From contig NZ_JADPZX010000001.1 in assembly GCF_015712165.1 (NCBI RefSeq), positions 5,406,001 to 5,470,000 on the forward strand: DNA of 64,000 bases, written 5' to 3'. The notes under the pieces were generated by a model. That model saw nothing but the letters and a program-made list of their open reading frames with translations. It did no database searches and was not told the origin of the DNA. The translations under genes and the position numbers were made by a program. Source of the stretch: Streptomyces spinoverrucosus. GTDB lineage: Bacteria; Actinomycetota; Actinomycetes; Streptomycetales; Streptomycetaceae. How positions within the stretch are numbered: the stretch's first letter is position 1; each line of letters starts with the position of its first letter. Below, piece after piece: positions 16,411-24,618 of this stretch.

Positions 16411-16619
16411 GCCACGAGCCGCCACCCACCACCCCACCGTCCCCGCCGCCCCACCCCTGGGCCGCCCGGCCAGGAAGAACCCCGCGGTGGAGGGGCGAGT
16501 GTCAAGAGTGAAATCGGCGAAGCCGACGCCCGAAGGGCGCTCTTGACACTCGCCCCGGAACCGCCACCCTCACAAAACCCGGGCGGCCTTGGCCCACTTG
16601 AAGCCAACGGCAGACCAAC
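16405..16619 (+). repeat. Left copy of a ~215 bp dispersed inverted repeat with internal hairpin
   Basis: This sequence recurs in opposite orientation at 31133-31354. Inside it, GAGTGTCAAGAG (16497-16508) and CTCTTGACACTC (16540-16551) form a 12 bp stem. No ORF is convincing. It resembles a non-autonomous mobile or recombination-prone element and marks the left edge of the accessory segment. Confidence 0.8.
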
Positions 16620-16648
16620 CAAGCTGAGAGGGCGACCGCCGGGAAGGC

Positions 16649-16768
16649 GTCAGAGCGTCAGAGCGTCAGAGCGTCAGAGCGTCAGAGCGTCAGAGCGTCA
16701 GAGCGTCAGAGCATCAGAGCATCAGAGCATCAGAGCATCAGAGCATCAGAGCATCAGAGCATCAGCGC
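16649..16768 (+). repeat. Octanucleotide tandem array, 15 units
   Basis: Eight exact GTCAGAGC units (16649-16712) are followed by six ATCAGAGC units (16713-16760) and a final ATCAGCGC. The last unit contains the stop codon of the haloperoxidase gene (16762-16764, minus). The array is simple-sequence and likely to vary in copy number between isolates. Confidence 0.92.
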
Positions 16769-18120
16769 ATCCCGGCCCGCGGGCACGTGGACCGTACCGC
16801 CGGTGACGCCTGGTCATACGAAGAACGCAGCGGCCGGAAATAGTGGGTGACCGCCCAGGCGCCGACGCGACTACCGGCCTGGCACCCGGCCACATCCGCC
16901 GAGCGGAAGTGGATCCCGGCCCACACACGGGCGTCGATCATGTCCTCGTTGATCCGGTCGGCGTACTCGTAGTGCCGCGTGGTGCCGGTGGCCTCGGAGA
17001 AGAAGGTGAGGTCGAGACGCGTCGTGCCGAGCAGCCCGCTCAGGGCCTGGGTCACGGCGCCGGCGACCGCGGCATGGCCACTGATGTAGTCGGGGTGCGG
17101 TGGCGTGACGAGCAGCGGCTCCCACTGCGGGTCGGCCGAGGTCGCGGGGTTGCCGTCGGTGTCGGCCAGCTGGATGGCGGTGATCGGCCGCCAGAGTCCG
17201 TAGTGGAGTTTGGCGTCCCAGGCGGCGACGACGGCGTCGGTGCCCGAGGTGTTCGCCGCGGCGAACAGCCGTGCCGTCTCAGCGATGCCCAGGTGGTGCC
17301 GAGCCGTGTAGTCCCGGAGCGCCGCCTGGACCTGCACGGCCAGATTGCCCCCGAAGAACAGGGCGGTCTCGGTCTGGAAGGCGGTGCGGGCCGACCCGGT
17401 CTTCGCCCCCATGATCCTCACCTCGTTCACGTCCCGGGCATAGCGCGCCGAGGACAGTGCGGGCGGGGCTCCAGGACGGAACTGGTCCGGGGAGGCAAGC
17501 AGCATCGGGCGCAGTTTGCTGAGCCAGGGGTCGATGAAGGGCTGGTGGCCGGGTGGGGTGGGCCGCCAGACGCCGGGCGCGGGCGGGGCGGTGAACTGCA
17601 CTGGCGCACCCCGTCCGTCGCCTTCGCGCAGGTCGATGAGGTGCTCGGCGGCCCGCTCCCCGAAGGCCACGCCCCGCGTCTTGGCGCTGCCCTCGGGAAT
17701 CCTGGCGAGGGATTCGGCGTAGGCGGCGTCGAGCGGCGCCTGGGAGGCGGGGAAATAGGTGACCAGCACGCGGTGGGCCGCGGCCACGGCGGCCGCCTCG
17801 GGCGACGCGGTGGAGGGACCGCGCACCCGCCACTTGTAGGGGGCGTAGTCGCCCCGGATGCCCACCACGGCGTTGTAGACGGCAGCCGAGACGAACCCGT
17901 GCCAGATGACCACCTGGCCCGAGGGGCGGGTGGCGCCGAGGTTGGTGCTGATGGTGTCGGTGGCGATCGTGTTCCATTCACGGATCGCGGCGGCGTCCGC
18001 CGCGGGCGGCGCGTGGCTGCCGGCGGTGGCTGGTGGGCCGCTCAGGACTGTGACGAGGAGAACGAGCAGCGACATGACGGCGCCTACGGCAGCCGGTCTG
18101 CCCGAAGTCGATGCATGCAT
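16762..18120 (-). CDS. Vanadium-dependent haloperoxidase-related secreted phosphatase-fold protein
   Basis: A 452-residue protein from the ATG at 18120; a GTG at 18138 would add six residues. A hydrophobic signal segment (VMSLLVLLVTVLSG) is followed by the vanadate/phosphate pocket of the PAP2/haloperoxidase superfamily: KLHYGLWRP (Lys and Arg), HPDYISGHAA (Ser-Gly-His) and ARVWAGIHFRSAD (Arg and the axial His). Family members oxidise halides with peroxide when vanadate is bound, or act as phosphatases. The residue set is complete, so activity is likely. It sits just inside the left repeat, with an octamer array at its 3' end. Confidence 0.85.
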   Translation of the reverse strand: MHASTSGRPAAVGAVMSLLVLLVTVLSGPPATAGSHAPPAADAAAIREWNTIATDTISTNLGATRPSGQVVIWHGFVSAAVYNAVVGIRGDYAPYKWRVRGPSTASPEAAAVAAAHRVLVTYFPASQAPLDAAYAESLARIPEGSAKTRGVAFGERAAEHLIDLREGDGRGAPVQFTAPPAPGVWRPTPPGHQPFIDPWLSKLRPMLLASPDQFRPGAPPALSSARYARDVNEVRIMGAKTGSARTAFQTETALFFGGNLAVQVQAALRDYTARHHLGIAETARLFAAANTSGTDAVVAAWDAKLHYGLWRPITAIQLADTDGNPATSADPQWEPLLVTPPHPDYISGHAAVAGAVTQALSGLLGTTRLDLTFFSEATGTTRHYEYADRINEDMIDARVWAGIHFRSADVAGCQAGSRVGAWAVTHYFRPLRSSYDQASPAVRSTCPRAGMR

Positions 18121-18415
18121 AACCGGCGTAACCGTCACACGCGCGGATGGTCACGCAGCTGTGTCTGCCCGGCAAGCCTGACCTGGGACGCCTCGACTCA
18201 TGAGCGCCGCCACCTGTCAAGCCCCGAGATGCAGCGACATGACGCACCTCGCGGGCCAGGGCTTACTTGAGACATGGGTTCACGCAGAACCGGTGGCCGC
18301 TGAATCCCCGGAACAATTCCGGCGGCCGAATCCACCGGTCAGGCGCCCCACCATCAAAGACCTGTGATTCGCCGGGCCAACACCCATCACCCCTTCACAT
18401 CAAAGGAGAATCTCC

Positions 18416-18841
18416 ATGACCGCCACCGCCTCCCCCACCACTCGCAAGCGGCGTGTTCTGATGCTCGCGGCCTCGACCGCCCTGGCGGCAGGAGGCGCAC
18501 TGGTCCCTACTGGAGCATTCGCCGCCCCGGCCACGCCCCCGGCAACCACCATCACAGCCGACTGGGACAACCGAGATAGCGAGGACCGCGACAACTCGGA
18601 CGAGGACCGTGACAGCACAGACGAGGACACGAAGACTGCCCCCGAGTCCACGGAGGGCTCCGAGACGGCCCCCGAGTCCGGCGGTGTGGTCTCGGAGAGC
18701 TACTGCAGCAGCCCGACGCGGGCCCCGGGACTGTGCGTCGACGGCAAGCCGATCCCGAAGGGAGACGGCACCGTCAAGGTCCCGCAGGGAACAGTGGTCC
18801 CGAGCCCCACCGGCAGCTCGACTGCTGAGCTCGCTGTATGA
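18416..18841 (+). CDS. Small secreted acidic protein
   Basis: A 141-residue protein with an excellent AAAGGAG leader, a Sec signal (RVLMLAASTALAAGGALVPTGAFA) and a mature part of Asp/Glu/Arg/Ser repeats (NRDSEDRDNSDEDRDSTDED), then a short C-terminal region with two cysteines (SYCSSP, GLCVDG). I recognise no family. It ends 20 bp before a strong terminator. An acidic disordered secreted peptide could bind cations or act as a surface spacer, but this is only a guess from composition. Confidence 0.75.
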   Translation: MTATASPTTRKRRVLMLAASTALAAGGALVPTGAFAAPATPPATTITADWDNRDSEDRDNSDEDRDSTDEDTKTAPESTEGSETAPESGGVVSESYCSSPTRAPGLCVDGKPIPKGDGTVKVPQGTVVPSPTGSSTAELAV

Positions 18842-18860
18842 CCTGGGCACGACCAATGCC

Positions 18861-18894
18861 GAAGACCCCCAGCCGAGATCGGCTGGGGGTCTTC
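18861..18894 (+). terminator. Intrinsic terminator after the small secreted protein
   Basis: GAAGACCCCCAGCCGA (18861-18876) and TCGGCTGGGGGTCTTC (18879-18894) are perfectly complementary over 16 bases with a two-base centre, followed by TCG. Confidence 0.88.
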
Positions 18895-18973
18895 TCGCTG
18901 GTGGGCGCGGTATGACGTGAAGGACCACGCTCGTTACTCCCTGACAACCGCCCCTTGCACAGGAAGCACCACG

Positions 18974-19420
18974 ATGGAAGCGGACGAGATCGTCGAGCTG
19001 CGCACCATGTACACCTTCGCCCCAGAGCCCGGGCAGAGCTGGGGCCTGACGTACGAGCGTCTCGCGACACTATTGCGCGAAGGGAACCCCGAGGCGTTCA
19101 TCCGCGTCGACGAAGGTAACGGCGGACCCGTTCAGGGGTCGTCGATGCACTTCGGGATCACGCTGGACGACGAACAGCTCGAGGGCATGGCCTTGCTGAC
19201 TCCTGAAGGGGTGTCGGTCAAGGACTGCACTGTCGGCTCGGCGGCGCGATTCGTCTTGTGGCTCAGGAACACCGTGGTGCCCGACGGCATGACCGTCATG
19301 TTCAACACCGAGTGGGGCGTGGAGGCCGAACTGCCCGATACGCCTGTACCGGACGCCACGCGCCCACGGATCGCCGCCGCGTTCATGGACCATCTCGTGG
19401 AGACCGGAGACATCGATTGA
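18974..19420 (+). CDS. Hypothetical protein
   Basis: A 148-residue soluble protein begun at the ATG at 18974 after AGGAAG. It is mixed alpha/beta, rich in acidic residues, with GITLDDEQLEGMALLTPEGVSVKDC, SAARFVLWLRNTVVP and MTVMFNTEWGVE, ending PRIAAAFMDHLVETGDID. I do not recognise a family. The size and acidity would suit an immunity or small accessory protein, without direct evidence. It converges on the DUF5753 gene. Confidence 0.65.
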   Translation: MEADEIVELRTMYTFAPEPGQSWGLTYERLATLLREGNPEAFIRVDEGNGGPVQGSSMHFGITLDDEQLEGMALLTPEGVSVKDCTVGSAARFVLWLRNTVVPDGMTVMFNTEWGVEAELPDTPVPDATRPRIAAAFMDHLVETGDID

Positions 19421-19481
19421 GCCCGAGGCGCTGAGCTACCGCCATTTGAAGCCCAGCACTCCAACGCCCGGGCCACGTCTC

Positions 19482-20087
19482 TCAGGGCCCGCCCCAGAAC
19501 GCCAAAGCCTTGCCGATCAGCGACTTGGCGTCGTCGCCGTAGCAGGCTGCGCCGCTGAGGATGTCGAACGCCTTGATGTGGAGAGCGATCTCGTCCGGAT
19601 CGGTGATGTCCACCCCGGTGGAGACGAGTTCATAGTGGACTCGACCGTCGTCGTACATGTTGAAGCCGGGTTCGGGAACCATCCCCACCTCGGCAGCGGT
19701 CGGGACGACACCCAGCCTGAGAGAGGGAAGGTCGAAGTCACGAAGCAGACGTTCCATCTGCCCGCGCATCACCGCCGGCCCTCCCACGTTGGTGTACAGG
19801 GCCTGCTCACCGAGGATGACGTCGAAGCGGTGCTCACCGCCGTAGAGCACCTGCTGCCGCTCCATTCGCTTGGCGACCCCCGCCGGAACGTCGTCAGGGA
19901 CACCGAGGAACTCGACAACGTGCCGGAGGATGACGGAGGCGTAGGCCTCGGTCTGGAGCGTGCCCCAGATCATCGTGGGCAGGTACGCCTTGCTCTGACG
20001 CGTCTGCTGGTACAACCGGACTACCTCGTCCTGGATGCCTTCTGTACCGGTGGACAGCCGTTGCTGCCACGGGACCATGTTCGTCAT
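19482..20087 (-). CDS. DUF5753 (Scr1-type) regulator lacking its HTH domain
   Basis: A 201-residue protein equal to the C-terminal DUF5753 domain of Scr1-family XRE regulators: YLPTMIWGTLQTEAYASVILR, RMERQQVLYGGEHRFDVILGEQALY, MRGQMERLLRDFDLPSLRLGVVP and FDILSGAACYGDDAKSLIGKAL. The usual N-terminal helix-turn-helix of about 80 residues is missing, and the 93 bp upstream do not encode one. A GAAAGAGAG leader precedes the start. It is the last gene of the graspetide-oriented strand and may be a sensing partner or a decayed regulator. Confidence 0.8.
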   Translation of the reverse strand: MTNMVPWQQRLSTGTEGIQDEVVRLYQQTRQSKAYLPTMIWGTLQTEAYASVILRHVVEFLGVPDDVPAGVAKRMERQQVLYGGEHRFDVILGEQALYTNVGGPAVMRGQMERLLRDFDLPSLRLGVVPTAAEVGMVPEPGFNMYDDGRVHYELVSTGVDITDPDEIALHIKAFDILSGAACYGDDAKSLIGKALAFWGGP

Positions 20088-20180
20088 TCGGTCACTCTCT
20101 TTCCCCCAGGGTTGGTCAAGGGCATGCGTGCCCGCCGGTAACGCACAGCACGCGTCTCGCGGTGAGGGTCTCGTCTCATC

Positions 20181-21380
20181 TCAGGGCCTCGGAAGCGGCA
20201 GACCAGGCATCCGCGGATGCCGCAGATGTTGCCCGCCGTCGTACACATGCATCGTGAACGTCTCCGGCCTCGGCCGATCGGCCGCGTCGAACGCGTCCAG
20301 GACTTCCTCGATGCGTTCCCACAACTTCATCGGGCCGCCTTCATGGACCTCCCACGCTGTGCCGTTGGGCGTGAGCGTGGCGGCAGAGCCGGTGACGACA
20401 TCGACGAGGTGTACGACTCCGTCCATCGTGACCATCTGTGCGTTCGGTACTGCGGTTTGGGCGAGGAAGCGCAGGTGGAACGCCTCCTCGGTCGCGGCCG
20501 TGATCCGTTCGGGGCTGTGCCTGGCCGATCGTGTTTTCTCGGGCAAACCGGCGGCCCAGTCCGCGGGATTGCCGAAGGCCGGTGCCGCATGCGTCCGGGC
20601 GGGCATGAAGGAGATCGTGCCCGGCAGCAAGGGACCCTCGGCCGTGCCGTCCTCGGCCACGGTGAGCAGGACACGGGCGTTTCCGTAGAGCCAGCCCGAC
20701 AGGGGGATCAGAATCTTCCCGCCCGGCCGGGCTTGAGCGAGCAACGCGGGCGGGACGGCACGGAACGAACAGGCGGCCACGATTCGGTCGTACCAAGCCT
20801 CGGGCCAGTACCCGTACAAGCCGTCCGCCACGGCCAGCGTCGGGAAGTAGCCGCAGCCATATAGCGTGTTCGCCGCCGCTTCCAGCCGACGCGGGTCGAT
20901 CTCCACGCTGGTGACGTGCGAGGAGCCCAGACGCTCGCAGGCGAGTGCGGTGGAATAGCCGGTCCCGGTTCCGATCTCCAGCACTGTGTGACCCTCCGCG
21001 ACGTCGGCGTCGGCCCACATGCGCAGGACGAGCGACGGCAGTGTGGACGACGAGGTGGGGGCCCCACCATGCCGGACGACCGGGTCCTTCCAGTCGGGCT
21101 CCTCGCCGTCGAACTGCGTGATCAGCGTGGTGTTGGAGTACGCCGCGGCTAGCCACCGGCCGTAGTCGAGCTCGGCGGTGACCGGCTCCCACACGGTCAG
21201 TCCGTGCTCGTCGCGTTGCCCGGTGGGCAGATAGAAGCCGGGTACGAAGGGATGCCGTGGCACCTCTTCGACCGCCGCCCGCCAGGCTGGATCCTTGAGA
21301 GTCCCGTCTACGGCGAGGACTTCCGCCATGGCCTCACGCAGCCGCGCCGCGTCGGTCTCAGGGTCGGCCGGCATCTTCAT
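20181..21380 (-). CDS. tgmC: Graspetide-associated methyltransferase (PIMT-like, TgmC)
   Basis: A 399-residue SAM-dependent methyltransferase related to protein-L-isoaspartate O-methyltransferase: EVPRHPFVPGFYLP, YSNTTLITQFDG, the SAM loop VLEIGTGTGYSTALACERLG, then VTSVEIDPR and CSFRAVPPALLAQARPGGKILIPL. A C-terminal extension of about 170 residues is typical of the ATP-grasp peptide maturase version. In graspetide clusters this enzyme converts an Asp in the cyclised peptide toward aspartimide or isoaspartate. It overlaps the ATP-grasp gene by 23 bp, consistent with coupled translation. Confidence 0.85.
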   Translation of the reverse strand: MKMPADPETDAARLREAMAEVLAVDGTLKDPAWRAAVEEVPRHPFVPGFYLPTGQRDEHGLTVWEPVTAELDYGRWLAAAYSNTTLITQFDGEEPDWKDPVVRHGGAPTSSSTLPSLVLRMWADADVAEGHTVLEIGTGTGYSTALACERLGSSHVTSVEIDPRRLEAAANTLYGCGYFPTLAVADGLYGYWPEAWYDRIVAACSFRAVPPALLAQARPGGKILIPLSGWLYGNARVLLTVAEDGTAEGPLLPGTISFMPARTHAAPAFGNPADWAAGLPEKTRSARHSPERITAATEEAFHLRFLAQTAVPNAQMVTMDGVVHLVDVVTGSAATLTPNGTAWEVHEGGPMKLWERIEEVLDAFDAADRPRPETFTMHVYDGGQHLRHPRMPGLPLPRP

Positions 21381-22356
21381 GGCCTGCCGCCTCCTTCCTG
21401 GTCAAGATGTCGGCGAAAGCATCGGTGATGTCCTGCGCGTCCGGGAGCCAGCCCCACTGCCCGTTCGGGTTGCACTCGATCGCCCACCACCTTTCTGGAT
21501 CGTCGCTGTCTCCGGTGAGTGCGAAGTCGAAACAGCCGAAGACCAGACCGAACGAGTCCAAATAGCGCTGCAAGGCAGCCTCGACGGCGGAGGGGACGGC
21601 GATGGGCGTGTGAGCCAGTTCCTCCCAGTTGCCGCGACGCCAGTCCAAAGCCCCGTCCGGGGTGGTGATCCGTTGGGCGAAAACCCGGCGGCCGACTACG
21701 GTGACGCGTGCGTCTCCTGCCTTGGGGATCTCGGCCTGGAACAGGTGCGCGGTCGTCATGAGGGCGTCATCGAAGGTGTCAGGGTCGACACGTTGAGTCC
21801 ACAGCGCCCCGGTCCGATGGTCATCGCCGCGGGGCAGACCACGGAACGACTTGTAGACGACTTGCTCCTGGGTGGCGGCGAACTTACGTGCCGCTTCGGG
21901 GTCATTGGTGATCAGTGTCGGCGGGATCCTCACTCCCAGCTCGGCGAACCTCTGGAGCTGTGTCGGTTTGAAATCCGCACGTGCGACCGCGGACGGATGA
22001 TTGACGTACAGCGCACGACGCAAGCTGTGCAGGACACCGCCGAGCCCATGCCGTGCCTCGGCGATGGCGAAATCCCGTTGCTGCTGGGGGAGGTGCTTGA
22101 ACCGGTCGGCGTACGGGGTGGGGCGGCGATAGTAGACCGCCGTCACTTCCCCCAACTCGAGCTCCTTACTGGTCGTACGCATCCGCCCGCTCCACAGCGG
22201 TGTGCCGGATCCGATACGGAACCCGAAGGCGAGCTCAGGTCCAATGTCGGCAGGGTCGATGCGCACGACGGGCACCCCGCGCGCGTTCAGCGCGGCGATC
22301 ACCCAGTCGGCTGTGACGTCTTCCAGGGCCGTGATGACCAGGACGGTGGAAGCCAT
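21358..22356 (-). CDS. tgmB: ATP-grasp ribosomal peptide maturase (SAV_5884-type graspetide ligase, TgmB)
   Basis: A 332-residue ATP-grasp enzyme. YYRRPTPY near residue 75 and NHPSAVARADFKPTQLQRFAELGVRIPPTLIT lead to the ATP-grasp core (VVYKSFRGLP for the nucleotide lysine; FGCFDFALTGD and WAIECNPNGQWGWL for the Mg-ATP acidic/Asn residues). This family joins Glu/Asp side chains of the precursor to Thr/Ser or Lys, forming ester or amide macrocycles. It starts three bases after the precursor stop, so translation is probably coupled. Confidence 0.88.
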   Translation of the reverse strand: MASTVLVITALEDVTADWVIAALNARGVPVVRIDPADIGPELAFGFRIGSGTPLWSGRMRTTSKELELGEVTAVYYRRPTPYADRFKHLPQQQRDFAIAEARHGLGGVLHSLRRALYVNHPSAVARADFKPTQLQRFAELGVRIPPTLITNDPEAARKFAATQEQVVYKSFRGLPRGDDHRTGALWTQRVDPDTFDDALMTTAHLFQAEIPKAGDARVTVVGRRVFAQRITTPDGALDWRRGNWEELAHTPIAVPSAVEAALQRYLDSFGLVFGCFDFALTGDSDDPERWWAIECNPNGQWGWLPDAQDITDAFADILTRKEAAGHEDAGRP

Positions 22357-22359
22357 CGC

Positions 22360-22626
22360 TCAGTCCGACTCGTAGTCGGTTGTGACGTCGTCCTGCGTCT
22401 GCGGTTGCGGCTTCTCCCCGTCCCCGCCTCCGGAGACCGACGCCGTTCCCGCGGTCTTCGACGACCCATGCTTACCCATCTCCACCTCCTGCCCGGAGCT
22501 GTCGGCGTATCGGGCGGTCTGTGTAGCGCTGTCGAGTACCACGGTCGCGTATGGCGGCGGGCTGATCGGCAGGCGGTCGGTCACCAATCGCATCGCCCAC
22601 GGCGCCTGAGTGGTGACAGTGGCCAT
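22360..22626 (-). CDS. tgmA: Graspetide precursor peptide (TgmA-like)
   Basis: An 88-residue peptide with the signature of ATP-grasp-modified RiPP precursors: an N-terminal PWAMRLVTDRLP, then YATVVLDSATQTARYADSSG and EVEMGKHGSS, followed by a Gly/Gln/Thr/Asp-rich tail ending TTDYESD that should supply the acceptor and donor residues of the core. The Met at 22626 is preceded by GAGAGGAAGG at eight bases, a strong internal ribosome site. It is also the in-frame C-terminus of the longer ORF from 23148. Confidence 0.82.
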   Translation of the reverse strand: MATVTTQAPWAMRLVTDRLPISPPPYATVVLDSATQTARYADSSGQEVEMGKHGSSKTAGTASVSGGGDGEKPQPQTQDDVTTDYESD

Positions 22627-23148
22627 GTGCTCAGCCTTCCTCTCGATGGCGTGCGACCAGGCCTCGGCTTCCCCGGCAAGCTGAGACCGTCCGGCCTCGA
22701 CCAGGGCGACGATCGAACGCGGCGCGCACAAGTCACCTTCGTACCTGGGCGGCACCACCCAGTACGTGCCTGGCGGTTGCCGCCGGTCGAGGCGCGGAAC
22801 TCCGAGATAGGTGCCGCGCCCCAAGCAGGTCGCGATGTCGTCGTACGCCCACACGAGAGCGGCGTGCGCCTCGATCAGTGCGTAGTAAGTGCCTCCCGCC
22901 ACGCGGCGGTCAAAGATGACCGATCCGCCCAATAACTCTCCGAGCGCGCCTGCGACTTGGTCGGGCTCGTGGGACCGAACGACGGCGTGTACGACCTCGG
23001 ATGGCATACGCACCGCTGCGAACCGCTCCCCAAGCGACAGAAGGGCGACGCCCAGCGCCGCCCACTCGTTCCGAACCTGATCCGGCGCCGGATGGCTCCG
23101 AGTCAGCCACTCGGAGATCACCCCGTCTGGAGTCTCATGTGCGTGCAT
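22360..23148 (-). CDS. Hypothetical domain read in frame through the graspetide precursor
   Basis: From the ATG at 23148 (AAGGGAG leader) the frame is open for 262 codons. Residues 1-174 form an unnamed domain with SEWLTRSHPAPDQVRNEW, LGERFAAVRMPSEVVHAVV, CLGRGTYLGVPRLDRR and PPGTYWVVPPRYEGDLCAPRS, a pattern I associate with Streptomyces hypothetical proteins near HTH regulators. Residue 175 is the initiating Met of the precursor. There is no stop between the two, so ribosomes could make a domain-precursor fusion, the free precursor, or both. Function of the domain unknown. Confidence 0.72.
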   Translation of the reverse strand: MHAHETPDGVISEWLTRSHPAPDQVRNEWAALGVALLSLGERFAAVRMPSEVVHAVVRSHEPDQVAGALGELLGGSVIFDRRVAGGTYYALIEAHAALVWAYDDIATCLGRGTYLGVPRLDRRQPPGTYWVVPPRYEGDLCAPRSIVALVEAGRSQLAGEAEAWSHAIERKAEHMATVTTQAPWAMRLVTDRLPISPPPYATVVLDSATQTARYADSSGQEVEMGKHGSSKTAGTASVSGGGDGEKPQPQTQDDVTTDYESD

Positions 23149-23343
23149 AGTTGCTCCCTTGCTGCTGCCCAACAGTCGGTACGGCACAGAGAGTCCACGA
23201 GTGACTGCTCAGATTCGAGGACTCCAAAAGGCCTTCAAGAGGACGTTCACAGGGCCTTGCTGACGCCCTGAGGGGGAGAAGGGTCCTGTGGCGGACCTGT
23301 TGTGGGAGGCTTGAACCAGTTGTCGACAGGAGGGGGCGATTCC

Positions 23344-24618
23344 GTGCCAAGGCCCACAGGCAACGTCCGGCTCAAGGCGGCTCGCGTGGCCGCCGGGTTC
23401 AACTCACAGCAGGACCTGGCCGACGCCCTGACGGAGCACGCCAAGCGCATGGGCATCCGCGGTCTGTCGATCGGAGTACGACAGGTTCGCCGCTGGGAGT
23501 CGGACAATCCACCGTGGCCACAGCCGGACTGCCAGCGCGTACTTGTTCATCTGCTCGGCCAGAGCATGGAGTCGCTCGGTTTCACACCCCCCTGGGGCTC
23601 AGAGGGCCCGACACCAGACCCCACCCGCCGCATGCTGGTCACTGGCGGTGCGGCGGCACTTGGACTGGCGATGGGCTCTCAGCGGGCCATCGCCGCGCCC
23701 CAACCGACCACGGCAGGTGCCGACTTCGAGGCGGTGACTCGCTCACACCGCCGGCTCTACTGGTCGGTCGCACCGTCCACCCTGCATCCAGCTGTGCTTG
23801 CGCATGCGACGCTAGGTTGTGCCCTACTCCCCGAGACGACGGATGTTACGCGCCGTACGGTGGCCGCGGCGCTGGCGGAGACCTACCTGCTCGCGGGCCG
23901 GATCGAGTTCTTCGACCTCAGCCAGCCGGCCAGTGCGCACGACACGCTTCTCCTGGCCCTGCAGGCCGCGGGCGAGGCAGACGACACACTTCTCGGGTCG
24001 GCGGTCATCGCGCACATGGCGTTCATCCCTGGTTGGGCGGGCGAGCGTGAGGGAGCCCAGGAGCGCATGATCGCAGCTCGCACCTACGCCCGCCGAGCCC
24101 CCGCATCCGCCGAGTTCCTGGCATGGCTGGACGCCGTGGAGGCCGAATGCGAGACCAGGTGCGGTAACACCCGCACCGCCCTGCACCTGATCGGCCACGC
24201 TGAGGACATCCTGCGAGACGGCAGCGAGCACCCCTCACCCGAGTGGATGGACTGGTTCTCCCGGGCTCGGCTCGCAGCCTTCAAGGGCAACACCGAACTG
24301 CTCGCGGGTCACCTCCCACAGGCCCGCGAGGCGCTGAGCGCGGCCCTGGAAGCCCTGTCCCCCGGCGAGGAGAAACAGCGCACGGTCGTGTACGGCGACC
24401 TGGCAGCCGTCGAAGCGGCCTCGGGGAACCCGGAGAAGGCTTGCGAGTACGCAGGCCTGGCCCTCGACCAGTTGGCCATCACTTGGTACGCCACCGGCAT
24501 GGACCGCGTACGCGAGGTCCGCCGTTCTCTCACTGCCCACCAGCACGAACGCTGCGTCCGCGACCTCGACGACCGCCTCTACGACTGGTCGACAACGCTC
24601 AGCGCGCTGAGTCGTTGA
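23344..24618 (+). CDS. XRE-family HTH regulator with TPR-like C-terminus
   Basis: A 424-residue protein starting at GTG 23344 after AGGAGGGGG; an open frame to 23302 has no ribosome site. Residues 5-75 hold the helix-turn-helix (VRLKAARVAAGFNSQQDLADALTEH, VRQVRRWESDNPPWP). A short hydrophobic Ala/Gly segment follows, then a long helical repeat region with alternating aromatic and Ala residues typical of Streptomyces XRE-TPR regulators. It diverges from the graspetide genes across about 195 bp, so it is the likely local regulator. Its last 20 bp overlap the convergent HAD gene. Confidence 0.82.
   Translation: MPRPTGNVRLKAARVAAGFNSQQDLADALTEHAKRMGIRGLSIGVRQVRRWESDNPPWPQPDCQRVLVHLLGQSMESLGFTPPWGSEGPTPDPTRRMLVTGGAAALGLAMGSQRAIAAPQPTTAGADFEAVTRSHRRLYWSVAPSTLHPAVLAHATLGCALLPETTDVTRRTVAAALAETYLLAGRIEFFDLSQPASAHDTLLLALQAAGEADDTLLGSAVIAHMAFIPGWAGEREGAQERMIAARTYARRAPASAEFLAWLDAVEAECETRCGNTRTALHLIGHAEDILRDGSEHPSPEWMDWFSRARLAAFKGNTELLAGHLPQAREALSAALEALSPGEEKQRTVVYGDLAAVEAASGNPEKACEYAGLALDQLAITWYATGMDRVREVRRSLTAHQHERCVRDLDDRLYDWSTTLSALSR

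Noticed and set aside
16100..16432. Minus-strand ORF encoding periodic Gly-rich repeats
   Set aside because: It exists only because the 60 bp unit is divisible by three; there is no leader and the flanks are non-coding. Kept as a repeat.
16649..16768. CRISPR-like array
   Set aside because: The octamers are directly adjacent without spacers and no cas genes are present; it is simple tandem DNA.
23302..23343. Upstream start for the XRE-TPR regulator
   Set aside because: The frame is open, but AGGAGGGGG lies between this point and GTG 23344, which fixes the later start.
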